Below, piece by piece: positions 32,790-48,075 of a stretch of DNA of 64,000 bases; the stretch's first letter is position 1; each line of letters starts with the position of its first letter. The notes under the pieces were generated by a model, which was not told where the DNA came from, did not search any database, and saw nothing but the letters and a program-made list of their open reading frames with translations. Where the stretch lies: contig CM036191.1 of NCBI GenBank assembly GCA_020631735.1, forward strand, positions 45,050,562 to 45,114,561. Reading direction: 5' to 3'. Source of the DNA: Saccharum officinarum (taxonomy: Eukaryota > Streptophyta > Magnoliopsida > Poales > Poaceae). Both the position numbers and the translations under genes were made by a program.

Positions 32790-35229
32790 GTAAGAAAAAT
32801 AAACAAGCGTAAGTACATCTCGTACTCAACAAGTGTAACATGGGGTTCATGAGGCTCAAAGGCATGACATTGGTTTATCAGCATGTAGCTTTTATTTAGC
32901 ATAGTTTTAGCATTTCAATAATATCAAAATGTCTCAATGCAAACAATAAACATATGATCCATGTGAAATGATTAACGAATAGCAAAAACATATTCATTAT
33001 TAATGATCAACTATTCCATAAGGGTCCAAGGCCACTCGTGACCGTGAGCACGGCTGATATACCAGTTTTACACTCTGCAGAGGTTGTATACTTTCACTGT
33101 GAGTCGTGTTGCCCATATGCCCGGGTTAATTACTCCCAAAACACTTCTAAGGTGAGCAGGCAGGGGAACACTATGAAGTCTTTCGAAGGTTCGTCTAACA
33201 AGTTAGGGCCATTAGATTCACTCGGCAAACAGATGTAGAGTCTCCCTTCCAAATAGCACAATAACACGCAGCCTATATACATGAGGACAGAGGCCGCACT
33301 ATACCCGATTCGTCAAGCCATTCTTACGTCAAAAAGGATTACCACTAACAAGCTAGAAAAGGTCCTTCTATATGACTAAAGCCAGAGCCATATAGCCCTC
33401 ACAGTTGTACTATAAGTCCTGAATGTTCGCTTACAGATAAGTCCTTAAGGAGAGTAACTAGAGCACCAAAATAACCCATGCTCTAGTCCCCTTTAGACAG
33501 TAATAAAAAGTCATCTTTTAATGTTTATTGCATATCCCATTAATCAAATTACATGATCATAGTCCATGTTAAGCACTAGCATTACTATTCAATGCAATAT
33601 AATAGGTATCAAGGAATAAGATCAACACTAAGTCATCCTTAACAAGGGAATATATGCATAATGATATTATTTGCTTAACGTGAATAGGACAACAAGGATA
33701 ATCCTATGCTATACTTGCCTTGCTCAAACTGGTCCTGATGATCTTGCTCATAGAAAAACTCCTAATCCCCAACGAATTGCTCATCGTCTATACTCGATCA
33801 ACAATAGCAACAACATTCATCCAGAACAATCATGCATAAACAAACAAGACTATAATTAGAACAGTACACCAACAGTAATAAAATAAGATAAAAAGTCTTT
33901 AAAACGAATCTACAACTCGCTAGAATCACACAAACGCGAAGATCACGAAAAACGGAGCTAAAACGACGAAGTTACGAATTTACGAAGATTTCCTATAGAA
34001 AAATAATTACTCTAATTCAAACTCGAAAATAAAATATCACAAACCTACTGTACAGTACTACTAACATGTAGAGCTCGCAAATAAGAACCTAACGCAATTT
34101 GAATGGGTCAAATCGGAGTTAAAACGGAGAAGTTATGGCTAAAACTAACTCAGTGGCAAAACTGTAAATAAGTGAAAGCGTATTTCTGAATTACCGCGAT
34201 CAAATACGTTTTCAACAGAATAAAACGCGATGCGGGAATGCGCCTTGGACTGCGGGTTATGTATTTAAATAGTGCAGGGACTCTTTAGCAAAACCTCCGG
34301 CCGAACCGGTATCAGCTAATCTCAGCCGTTGGATACAAAATGGATGGATCGGATCGGATCGGGAACAGCCAACGGTGGCGCTCGGCCGGAACAGAGGCCC
34401 GACGGTGAGTCCCGCGGCGGCGCCATTACCGGAGAATGCTATCTCGCGATTCAAAGCGTTACCTCGCGAAAGAAAAGCACCGGGATGAAGTGGGGAACAT
34501 GGCGAGCTCACCAAGGTAGGAAACAGAGACGGAGTCGGACCGGAAATGGCGTGGAGCTCGGGATGGCAAACGGCTACGGCTGCGGCTCCCGCGTAGCCTC
34601 CTCGGGACGAAGTCGGTCTTCCGCTTTGGTGCAATATGGAGCGGAGGGGTGCGGCATCCCGTTTTTATAACCCGGAGATGCTCTAAACAAGGAAGGGGAA
34701 GATTATGGCGGCGGATTCGATCGGTAGAAGCAAGGAAGGAAATCCGACCGGCGTCTTGAGGAGGAAGGCGGCCCTTACTAGTGGACCCGCGGTGTCAGTG
34801 ACACGCGGAGAAGACAGGAGGCAGTGCACGCGCGAGCTGGGCCAACGGTGCTCGCTGGGCTCGGCCCAGACGGGACGCGGGGAAGCGGGAGACGGCCGCG
34901 CGCGCCGGAGGCAAACAGGCCGCGGCGAGGGTGGGCTGCCGACTGAGCTGGGCCGAAAGCTAGGGAGGAAAATGAAACTCCTTTTCTTTTTCCTTTTCAA
35001 ATATTTCAAAGCATTTTCAAATTATTTTGAATCCTCTTTTGAATTTGAATCAAACCACTCAATACAAAATATTCAAATGCAACAACATGAGTGCACAAAC
35101 ATATTACTACCCTTATATTTGATTTTAAGTTAATAAAAATTATTATTATTCTAAGTTTGTATGCCCATAAAATTGCATAAAAATCATATTTATCTATTTT
35201 TAAATTTTCCAAAATTTTAGGGTGTTACA
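32790..35229 (+). mobile_element. 5'-truncated long LTR, same family as the solo LTR at 43219
   Basis: It shares with 43540-47371 the blocks GGGTCCAAGGCCACTCGTGA, ACACTCTGCAGAGGTTGTA, CTAAAGCCAGAGCCATATA and GCTTACAGATAAGTCCTTAA, and ends in the same AATTTTAGGGTGTTACA terminus. The left terminus (TGTCACACCC) is absent, so this copy is truncated or its 5' part has been replaced. A GC-rich region (34340-34960) precedes the AT-rich 3' end. Open frames in it are compositional. Confidence 0.75.
34661..34670 (+). promoter_or_regulatory. Possible LTR TATA box
   Basis: GTTTTTATAA lies between the GC-rich region and the AT-rich 3' end of the LTR, a plausible U3/R boundary. Placement is by analogy only. 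Confidence 0.3.
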
Positions 35230-35892
35230 CTCATGGGACCCATAGATGACGTGACTTCATGAGATTGCAGAGAAATATGTATTGGAGTTCTTCTATTTAG
35301 GTATAGATGACAGATGATGCATGATGTGATCATTAATTGACCATTTCAAGACGTGCATCCCTTGCGCTTGTGTGTAACATATTTGAACAACACTGGTACA
35401 AAGACATCAGGTATAGCACTGTTACTTAGAGGCCCCCGTGGCATTTGCGCTTGTCAACACGGCCACAACAGCCTCACCATCAAGCACTCGCTTAACCAGT
35501 CAGCATCCTGTACGTCTACATTAGACTATGGCATTGCATCTGCACAATCAATCTTACGTTTTATGGACTCTTCTTTAAATTGTTTTCATAATATAATAAT
35601 TATAATTTACTTGATAAATGCCCATACGTTGCACGAAAATATAACAATGATATGGTAATTTAAGTACGAGTGTGTATTGTATTTATTTAAAAAATACTAT
35701 GAACGTGTTAAATTTTTTTTTTTCTGTAGCAATCAATTAGGAGATTGGGAGGAGGGGCGCCAGATGTTGTGATGATCTCGTACACCCGTAAGTGCTTTTT
35801 GAATATATAATTAAACTGATGAGCCTAGCCCGTACGTGTCTTTGGAATTATAAATAATGCGAGCCTGCCGACCGTCGTGACGAGGCTGCTAA
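35230..35892. other. Intergenic sequence with a decayed Helitron tail
   Basis: At about 35607-35640 ACTTGATAAATGCCCATACG then TTGCACG resembles a minus-strand Helitron 3' end with a mutated CTAG. Nothing else is recognised. Confidence 0.4.
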
Positions 35893-36122
35893 GGCCCCGT
35901 TTGGTTACATCATGTTAAAGTTTAACTCCCATCACATCAATATTGTAGTAAATGCATGAAGTACTAAATGTAGACTAATTGTATGCATGTCGACACAGAT
36001 TAGGAGTAATTTACGAGACGAATCTATTAAGCCTAATTAGTCTAAAATTGAAAACTTTTTGTCAAATAAGACGAAAGTGCTACAGTGTTCGTTAAACTTT
36101 AACACACAAACCAAACAAGCCC
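35893..36122. mobile_element. Tourist-like MITE (230 bp)
   Basis: Left end GGCCCCGTTTGG, right end CCAAACAAGCCC, and TAA on both sides (35890-35892 and 36123-36125). The interior matches 18510-18739. In the second copy of the segmental repeat a 29-bp deletion removes its left terminus (53833-54042 remains). Confidence 0.88.
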
Positions 36123-36125
36123 TAA

Positions 36126-38723
<2,598 letters not shown>

Positions 38724-38797
<74 letters not shown>
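38724..38797. repeat. (TA)37 microsatellite, right flank of the palindromic-end element
   Basis: 74 bp of uninterrupted TA; 49 units in copy 2 (56536-56633). Confidence 0.97.
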
Positions 38798-38800
<3 letters not shown>

Positions 38801-39220
38801 CCCATCGTACTCCCAAATTAAAGCCCTGGCTTGTGGCTTCGCGCGCCCCCGGACCCGGAGGGCGGGCATGTCCGCATCTTCGAGGTGTCCAGTCCAGTCC
38901 TCTCCTCTCTAGCTATCTAGGAGTAGCTCGGGTTGCGATCGCGACAGCCGACAGAAAGCGGGCATCTCGTAGGTATCCTCCGCACGTTGTGGCCTTGTGG
39001 GGGTGCGTATACGTACGTCCTCTTCCTCTACTGCAGGAGCAGGATGCCGAACTGCCGATGATGCCATTGGAGGCTGGAGCTACAGCCACGCACGTCCTCT
39101 TCCCGGACGCTTTCTTCGGCCAGACGATCGATGCGTACAAAAGGGGAATACGAAGGCCGGCGACACTGACAGCGAATGCATGGGATTACTGTTTGCATGC
39201 AGAGTTTAGTGAGCAAAAGC
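38798..39220. other. GC-rich sequence without identifiable gene
   Basis: Frames stay open on both strands through composition. No domain is recognised. Confidence 0.35.
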
Positions 39221-39394
39221 AATGGCGCCACCGCCACGTCTTCTCAATCAGTTCCTTGCTGTGCTGGTGCTGCTCTTCCATGCAACTCGTCATCACCACC
39301 ATGCACATGTCCGTGGCGAACACCGCGTAGGTACTTCATACATACGTGCCCGGCCGTGCCCCTCTCTCTCTCTCTCCTCTCCCGTGCTACTTTA
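39221..39394 (+). CDS. Hypothetical short secreted-peptide-like ORF
   Basis: ATG at 39221 opens a frame of about 57 codons ending at TAA (about 39392). Its first 22 residues, MAPPPRLLNQFLAVLVLLFH plus AT, have the basic-then-hydrophobic pattern of a signal peptide, followed by a His-rich stretch (RHHHHAH). The CGCG|GTAGGT-like site near 39330 could alternatively be a splice donor, making this a first exon. Both repeat copies keep the frame (copy 2 from 57056). No family is recognised, and it may be a captured gene fragment. Confidence 0.3.
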
Positions 39395-40140
39395 ATTTTC
39401 GCGCGCCCAGGTGGCCGGCTGGCGAGGCCGTCGATTGCATACTCTCACCTTCAACTTTACACCAGTGTTTGTATGGATGCCGCCGCAGGGATCGGTGGCG
39501 GCGAGATGCAGCACCACGCGGTGGCCCGATGGTGGTCTAGGACCGTCGTCGGAAGAGGCTGCGGCAGCCATGGGCAGGGCCGCGGCGGGGACACGGCACA
39601 GGGGAAGGCCATGGCACGGGGCGACGCCGTTCTACCCTCGCACGGTCACCACTGGAGCAGCACCGCGGCTGCGACGGGCCGGCTGGCCGCTCGCGCCCTG
39701 CTGCACGTCGTGGTGGATTAGGGTGGAATTTAGTTTATGTTCCGCTCCAATCCACCCCAACACACAAGGCCTAAACGTCGCGAGCACCGACGGAGGGTGA
39801 AGCAGAACCAAAGGGGGGGGGGCAATTTTGATAAACATATAGTAAAAAAATTGCTAAGACAAGAAATATGCAACTAATATAGAGAGAGAAAGGTGTGCTT
39901 TAATCCTTACATGCATGATGATATGCATATGCATTGATCAAGTAACATGCATGTATTAAAAATTTCACATAGCAAGGGGGGCCGGAGCCAGTTTGACCTC
40001 TGCTAGGCTCCGTCCCTGGTCGCGAGGATCCTAGATGATGGCATTATCTGTTTCGGGTGTCACGGGGAGCCTGGACGGGTTTGGGGAGCATGCGGGATCG
40101 GGCGGGGTTAACGTGCAGACGATAAGATTGTTTTTAGGTG
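39395..40140. other. GC-rich fragment followed by AT-rich repeat remnant
   Basis: 39400-39720 leaves several frames open with no recognised domain; one base is inserted in copy 2 (near 57421), so the long frame is not conserved between copies. 39815-40010 has a GGGGGGG run and CTAGGCTCCGTCCCTG-type ends like a decayed relative of the hAT MITE at 21710. Confidence 0.35.
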
Positions 40141-40142
40141 GT

Positions 40143-40175
40143 ACTAGCAAAAGTGCCCGTGCTTGCAACGGGAGA
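40143..40175 (-). mobile_element. Helitron-type 3' end (minus)
   Basis: The plus strand reads ACTAGCAAAAGTGCCCGTGC followed by TTGCAACGGG. On the minus strand this is the hairpin CCCGTTGCAAGCACGGG, then CACTTTTGCTAG|T, a very common grass Helitron tail. The body would lie to the right and could include the acyltransferase fragment at 42893, but the 5' TC end is not located. Confidence 0.6.
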
Positions 40176-42892
40176 AAAAACTACACGTTCATGCGAAACG
40201 ACAACGTAAATAGTACATATCTATGTATGTTTTATTCTTCTTATAAAATTTCAAATCTACATGATAACCATGACATTCATATTATAAGCTTGAGACATAA
40301 TAGTCAACTTAAATATAAGAAGCAAAACTCATATAAGCGAAACTCATAATATAAACCATTTGTGCACATAATATTTGCTCTGTTACCGGGTCCGTCATCA
40401 GCACTAGTGTGATCGGGCACTGCAGCGCCTCTAGGTTGACCCCTGTCACACATAACTAACAGAACACACATAATCAATAAGAGTACAAAACTGGGGCATC
40501 AGTCAAAAAAAAAAAGATTAGGTACAAATACATTTTTTTTGTTCACACTTCATGTCTTTGATGTAGCACTTTAGCCCATCTTTTGATGGTAGGACTAAAC
40601 AAATGTGATCCCTTACCAAATTAACCTACCTCATGTTACGTTTTTAGTTACCACATTTGTGTATCACCAATGCATTCTGATGAGTAACAACACATCTGCT
40701 GAGTCATGTGATCAACTTGAGCTTTCCTCTGATATGTTATTCAGATGAAGTTTCAGTGTCAACCATAGGGAACTCAGTGAAACTTATGATAGTTGGGTCA
40801 GTCTGAGATGAATGTTACAATTAAAGTCTGCTTCGAGTTGTCGATCAGTAAGAAAATTGTCTCTTTGCATTCCTGCTTCGGTGTAAATTGGCCCATTCTT
40901 GCTTTGATATCCTTTAACCTTAGTAGATGTTTTCTTTTTCAACCATGAACAACACTTGAAATTCTCTCTAGTCTACAAGAATTATGCAAGATTCATCAAG
41001 AATAGTTGAATGTTCATCGGTTCAACAAACTGAATCTAAGCAAGCAATTAAACACCCCCAAGCATGACTGGCAAAAATAGTCATCAGCATTGACCAGACA
41101 ATAATCAGCTCAATTGGACAATAATCAGCTTGATTGGAACACATCCTTCAGGGCAACATGGAGAATAAAAAATATTAGGCTTCTGGCAGAGCACATAAAA
41201 TTGACAAGTGCACATAACCAGAAGATCAATAAACACCACTAACCAATCAATCAATAAAAAGTAATTTTAAAAGAGAGCAATATTGCTCCCATTTATAACT
41301 GACTACTGTATCAAAGGTATGCACTATTAAAAACCATCAAGAAGTATTTGTATATTATGACTGAGCCAAGCTAAAAAGTTACCTATATGTCATCCAAGCA
41401 TCTTGAATTCTAGAACACACATTATACAGATTTCCTTTGCCATTGAATATCACCTTACCTCATATATCCAACATCCTTGTTGTGGAATTATCCAACATTC
41501 TTATTGCCCTATGGGCATACCTCAAGATCCAGCAATTAGCAAGCTGCACAATTACTCATTTAGCATCAGTAGAAGAGTACAAGATAAAAAAAAGAGAACT
41601 TGTATACCAAATATTTCGCAACAGTAATTAGCAAACTCGAATTCTCCATATGAATGTTTTACAAAATTTTTCTCAGCAACAAGTAGCAAACTTGATTTCT
41701 TCATATGAAACAAATTTACTTTTAGACCTCAGAGCAAAGATTAATGAAACTGTTAGTCTAAACTGAAGAGAAACAGAATCTAAACTGACTGAAAAATAGA
41801 GTAATAACCTGAAGCAACTGGCATGTATGACATCCTCACGCAACCAAATTCAGAAGTTTCGAATCCATGTGTGGGCATGGCTGGAAATCAAAAGCTAGAA
41901 ACTCAACCGACCTAGTAGAGTCTCCAACTCAGTGATCTCCTGGACGTGTGGTGGCGTCACGTGACTATAGCCGCTGGTGATGAAAATGGTGCTGGAGGCT
42001 TCGACGGTGGGCAGGGATGGAGCTGGATGCCGTTATCATCATAAGCAGCAGTTCATGGTGCACGCTCAGACTAGTGTGTGATAAGATCATCGAAGGCGGG
42101 CAGGTCATCGGTGTTCCATTGTCAGCATTGCTGCTGCCTGTAACAGAGTATTTTTGCAGTAGTATGATGTGTTAAAGTGTCAGCAATTATATTAAAGCAT
42201 CAAAACAAACATCTATCAAGGAACATATCTTTGCATCTATCCTTGAAATGAGCACCAACCAAAACACTTTAATCCATGGTCCTCCCCTGCTCCAGTAATT
42301 CGCAACATTTGTCCACTTGGCTGGAGAAAGATAAAATTATAAGAAATGTGCTAAACTCCCCAAAGCAATATACAGAGATGACTCCTTCCCCTGACATAAT
42401 TGAGATTCTTGTAGATTTCATTGGATCAGTCCTACATAGAATATGGCACTCATGGAAGCACTTACATAATCTATACCGTAAACAGGTGGCCGATAATAAT
42501 GTACTGACCTGGTAAGGAGGGCACTGAAATCTCACCTCCTGAAGCAACAACAAAAACTATAGTAAGGAGAAGATATAAAAAGTTTTAAACCCAAGTTACT
42601 TGAGTGAAATCGATAAGCGAAAACACCAAGCCATTAGTCTGGTCAATCATAAGGAGAGGATGTGAGTGATAGTAACATTTTTGCTTTCTTTATATAGTTC
42701 ATCGTATGTAGCCAAGGTTTGAGTCAGCTAAGCTCATTTTCCCACTTGTCCAGCACAGCAAGAGAACGAATTTCTAGTGGTGGGATAAAATCATAGCTGA
42801 TCCCCCATGGTGCATGTAGCATGAGACAAGCCCCACAAATAATTAGGGCTGGCTGAAGCAATAATGCTTTTCATACACCTAACCATAAGATG
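40176..42892. other. Unidentified 2.7-kb stretch, possibly Helitron body
   Basis: AT-rich with splice-like signals on the minus strand (for example near 42130 and 41385) and a GC-richer exon-like block at about 41930-42150. Translations show no family that I recognise. It may hold captured gene pieces. Confidence 0.35.
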
Positions 42893-43218
42893 TTTGATTT
42901 GAAGCTGTGCTGTCTAGGGAGTATGTTTCTATCATTGTGAAACCACACAGCACTTTACAATTTTGTTGAAGTCACAATTTTGCTAGAAGTAGCAAAATTG
43001 AAGTTAGGCCACATGCCCACACTGCATATTCGCTTCAGTGGGTGCATTTTCATAACGTGTATATGCTTCACCCATCCATTGCAGATAGCACGGAACATGA
43101 CAACTAATGAGGTAGCGAATCAATCTCGCTACACATATCTTCGAGGGCCTGACGGGCGTTTCAGAAATCCTTACAGTCGCGGTTGCCAGAGGAACTGCAC
43201 TGATTTTCTTATCAATGG
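42893..43218 (+). pseudogene. Copy of the acyltransferase intron 12 end and exon 13 (5' part)
   Basis: It matches 16228-16553 with a few substitutions. The intron 12 acceptor is kept at 43085, and exon 13 begins with the TTNE-motif region. Arg to Gln (CGA to CAA) occurs at the codon after GCGAAT. The copy is cut at AATGG (43214-43218) by the LTR insertion and resumes at 47372. Upstream of 42893 the similarity ends, so only the gene's 3' end was copied. Confidence 0.92.
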
Positions 43219-46200
43219 TGTCACACCCGGTTTTCCAAACAACAAAACCAGGCTCGTTATATATGTGCCCAGGAAGTCCACCCATATAACACCAGAATAA
43301 AAATATCAAAACAATGTTTATATAAAGCGGGAAACATACTATATTAACACTTACAACTATCAGAGTGTCGCGGAACGGTCACTAATCTTTTCTTCAGGCT
43401 CCAACGTCACAGGGATGGCTGATTGGGGGCTCCGTATGCCAAGCACTTCTTATAGACTTCCGGAAACTCCACTACACATTTATTCTTCTTCTAAGCAGCA
43501 CCTTACTACACACTGGAGTGTGGTGGAAATAGCAAGAGTGAGTCCATGTCGAACTCAGCAAATATAACACGGGGTTCATGAGGCTAAGAAAGGCTGACAC
43601 TGGTTAAACTGCGATTAGCTTTTAGTGAGTCATCTTTTTAGAATTTGAGTAGCAACAAACTACGTAAGCCTAAATAACCTCATGATCATGTAAACGAGAA
43701 TAAAGTATAGCAAGAAACAATAATCATCAGTGAGCTTTAATATCATCAGTATTATCATTACCATCAGTGTTCATCATTTATTCTGTAAGGGTCCAAGGCC
43801 ACTCGTGACCGTGAGCACGGCTGTTATAACAGTTTTACACTCTGCAGAGGTTGTACACTTTCACCATGAGTCGTGAGTTACCCTTTTGCCCGAGGTGATC
43901 AGCCTCTTGACCCACTTCCAAAGAAGGTCGACAGGGTTCACTGTGAAGTCTTTCAAAGGTTCGTCTAACAAGCTAGGGCCGCTAGGTTTCATCAGTCAGT
44001 CTGTGTGATACAACTACGCAGGGATCCACAGTCTGCTTTTCCCCATTTACGCCACAAGGGTAACCTCTAACAAGCTAGAAAAGGTCCTCATACTTGACTA
44101 AAGCCAGAGCCATATAACCCTCATGGTTGTACTGTAAGTCCCGGATGTTCGCTTACAGATAAGTCCTTAAGGAGAGAAACTAAAGTACCATAAAAACAGC
44201 CCAATGCTCTAGCCCTCTTGAGCCATGTTTCTATAAAGCATCTTTTAAACGTTTATTGCATATACCATTAGTTAAGTTACAGATCATGGTTATTTATCTT
44301 GAGCACTAACATAAATACTACCAATGCAATGTTCCACCGGTGTCAAGGTACAAGATACAAAAGCTAAGATATCCTTAGGGGTAACAAGGTAGACACATGC
44401 ACATGAATTAAGTGTATTAAAGGTGAATAGGAAACAAGGATGATCCCATGCTATACTCGCCTTAGAACTTGTTTTATGCCCAAAGCAACTTGCTCTGAAA
44501 AACCTCAACTTAATCTTTTATTTGCAACTTCTGGCACTCAGTTTCTGGTCTTCATCTTCGGATCTTCGGCGCTCACGGATAGTCTTTCTTCTACTCGTAG
44601 ATCATAGCAACCCAGCACACTAACAGACATACAAGCAAACAAATAGGGACAACTAAGAACAATACACCACACAAGAGAAAACAGCGTACTAAAAGAGAAC
44701 TACCGGCTACGGTCACGAGAACATAAGAAACGCCGATAATGGAACTATGATGGAAAAGAAACGACTACCGAGAGTTTATATTATAAAAGAAACAATTACA
44801 CGCTTAATTATCTTAATTGAATAAAAACCACGTGATAGTTATTAACTCAGATTACTTAAATTATATTCTAATTCCAAGCTGAGTTAAGACCAATCTTGTT
44901 TTATAAATATTGCCGTAGGGATTAAGCAAGTTCAATTTAAAGTTCGCAATATGAAAAGGAACACGTGCATACTTAATAGTGCCTAATATATACAACTTGT
45001 TTAAACTAAGTAATAATAAATTAAGAATGCATTTATGTAGCAATTAATCATATTAATCACATTATCATTGATATAGGAAAAGCTGACGTAAAAGCATGGA
45101 TTGTTATTCACGTTAAGGGGTAAAAAAAGAGCTCTGAATGACATTATATGAATAAATAATGTATTAAACTTGCATGAAGCCAGAACGTAACAGGTAGCTT
45201 AACTGCAAACACATTGATGCTTACTGTTGGCGGGCTTTGAACATTGATGAACTTGTAGAGAGCAGGGAACTTGGCCTACATGCATGTGCTGATGTGAAAT
45301 AGCAACATATCCGGTTTTCTGGCTGATTGGAACACAGGCTATAGGACACGGCAGGCAGCAAACGACGCTGGCTACTTCACCGGCTCGAGCAGTACAAGCA
45401 TGGCCATGGCGACCATGGAAGGCCGGTACAGCTGTGGCATGTCGGCGGCTGCGCCACATATGGTCGGCAACTGCTAATCGATAGGATGCAGGACACGTTA
45501 TAAAAACAGATAGCATACTTGGCTTATGGCATGATGTAGACGATAGATGAAATATAGGACTAAGACATGATGGAGGTGCTCACCGGTGGTCAGCTGCCGA
45601 TGGCGTTGACAGGCCTGCTCATCTAGATGAGAAGTCCTCCAGCGACGAATCAACATGTGAGTCTGAGGAAAACTTGGACGATGGTTAATCTATTCTGGTT
45701 GGTCGATGGCGGAGCAGACGAGATGGGCGACAATCTGATGAAGTTTGTAGTGGTGGCGGTTGCCTCCTGTAGAACTCGGTGCGGCGCAAGGATGGACATA
45801 TGAACAGATCACGGCGGCGGCATACATGCGATGCTGTGATGGTGGATGGGGCGGGCACCAGCTCATACAATCGGTGAGGCACCATGTGACCGCTGGCAAG
45901 CAAATAGCAGATTACTGGGAACAATGACTCGATCGGACAAGGCCAACCATGTGGGAGATCGACTCATTGACAGGAACATGGCAGGCGGCCGTGCTTGCTG
46001 CCGAGGAGAGGTCGGCATGGCGTGAGCGACAGGCTAGCGGCGGCAACAAAGCATGGCAGGGAAACTCGGAAGTTGCAGGTCGACGGCGGCCGGCAGGGCT
46101 GCATGGGATTTGATCGATTGGCTTATGGTTCTCCAGGTATTAAAGAAATACATGAAGCCAAGATTGATATTTATGGACGGGCACGGTGTGATGCACACGC

Positions 46201-47371
46201 CAAGGCGTGAAGACGGTGCGGGATGGAGGCAGACTCCAAATCAGAGCAAAGTCCGGCTCCTTCACGAGCTTGGAGCTTGTGTACAGATTTGTGTATGTGA
46301 ATAATACGATTGTAGCTATGTATGTTTACATCCCGAAGATACATATAGCTGTATAAGCGAACCCAACGCCCAGTACAGCAAGAGGATTCAGGAATCAGGA
46401 TAAAACGGGACACAATTATACACTTGCACAAGCTCGGTTAAACAATTCACGACTACTGTACTAATCTAGTAAAGAAGCTGCTGAAAACGCTCAACCCCAT
46501 AACGGACAGGCAGAAAACGAAAAAAGAGTCGGATAAGAAACAAGAAACAGCAGAATGATCCTGCAAAGGAAAACCGACAGAAATCAGGAAGATACATGGT
46601 TGCTGCTATAGGTTGGGAATATGCACGACGTACGTCCGATGCCCCGAGTACTTGTCGAGATTATTACAGGCATTGTGAAACCGTCTCCGGTGCTACACGG
46701 AGAGCATTGGGATGAAGATAGCGGTCACTCGAACTCCATGATGGGGTTCTTGCCGTGGAGAAACGATTGATGGCGACGTAAAGCCCGGCGAGGCGGGTCA
46801 CGCCAAACGGAGGCATCGCGAGTCGTGACGGAGGCGGCCTCCACCGAGTGGTGTCCGGCTCGGTTACGTGCTGGAGGAGGACGACGATGCGCGTGGGCCT
46901 GGAATGGCAGCGACTCCAGACGCGGGTCAAGGCTGTCAGCGGGCAAAGAGAAGGGAGCTGGCTCCTTCGGCTTGGGCCAGGGATGAGAAGGAGCAGCAGC
47001 AGATCGGGCTGAGCCACTCAGGTGAAAACAAGGGGCGAGCAGGCCAGATCCTTCGGGCCAGAAACTGAGGAGAGGGGAGCAGGCCAAGCGGGCCAAAAGA
47101 ATCAGAGGGTTGGGGAGAATTCCTTTTCTTTTCTTTCTAATTTTCCAAAGCCATTTCAAATAGATTTTGAGTTCCTTTTTCACTTTTACCAAAAACCACA
47201 CAATACAAAAGCTGAGATGCACCAGCATGCATGCACATACATGTTGCTAAACCTTCTGATAGATTTTAATTTAATGAAAAAATATTATTTTTCTATGTTT
47301 TCATGAGCACAAAAATACATAATTAAATCATTTTAACTCTATTCCAAAGAAGCAAATTTTAGGGTGTTACA
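43219..47371 (+). mobile_element. Solo long LTR (4153 bp) with 5-bp target duplication
   Basis: Starts TGTCACACCCGG and ends AGGGTGTTACA, so it has TG...CA termini with short inverted TGT(C/A)ACACCC ends. AATGG is present on both sides (43214-43218 and 47372-47376), and removing the element restores the acyltransferase exon. No internal retroviral-type genes, and no second copy of the TGTCACACCCGG start inside, so it is a solo LTR rather than a full element. It shares blocks with 32790-35229. A long LTR of this wording suggests a Ty3/gypsy origin; the family is not certain. Open frames at 45685-47228 are compositional. Confidence 0.85.
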
Positions 47372-48075
47372 AATGGATACAACAATGATGAGGAGGTTGC
47401 ATGGCCAACCCTTCAACAAACAGTACAGGGAAGATCGGGGAAAACAAAAGTTTAGTGATAGATTATATGCCAAGACCCCTGAAAAGCATCTGCTTTCATC
47501 TTAGTGCTGGAATATTTCAGTTTGTTCAGACAATGGATTGACAATGGTGTGAAGAGCTACTTACCGGTCACATTCTGAGTGGCTGGCACCCCTTCATACA
47601 TGTCTTTAGACGGTGCTGTGGATCATGGAATTGTTTGATTATTTATGTTGTCGATATGAGATCTGGTAGAGAGATAGATGTGAATGCAGGTTTTATGATT
47701 TCTGTAGTAAATTGGATTCACAATCTTACGCCATTCACGAAATATACAGGGGGCAACAGGGCATGTATAAGCATGCACCATATTGTGGATTTTGTCTTGT
47801 ATTATATTGGCCCAATAGCTGACTTCTGCGGCAGTTGCACACTGGTTTACGATGACGTTTAACAATACGGCGAAGGATGTCCTGGCAACAGGAGACATGA
47901 AACTGCAAAAAATCAAATGACACATTTACTGCTTTTGATGTGAGATAAAGCCAGATTACCTCAGTACTTAATATATGGTGGACTGGAGCATTCATTTTTT
48001 TGCTCGAATACATGGATTCTAGCTCATTCATTCAATAATCCCCCTGGTAGAATGCATGTGGGCACTTAACGGGAT
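47372..48075 (+). pseudogene. Copy of acyltransferase exon 13 (3' part) and 3' UTR
   Basis: It continues the fragment broken at 43218 and matches 16554-17215. There is one extra A in GGGGAAAACAAAAG, so the frame here stops at TAG about six codons earlier than in the main gene, and one C is missing in GCCAAG. It retains a 42-bp block absent from the main locus. The similarity ends at about 48075. Confidence 0.9.

Noticed and set aside
46664..47228. 117- and 167-codon minus frames near the LTR 3' end
   Set aside because: They lie in the GC-rich part of the LTR, have no domain, and the corresponding region of the related LTR does not conserve them.
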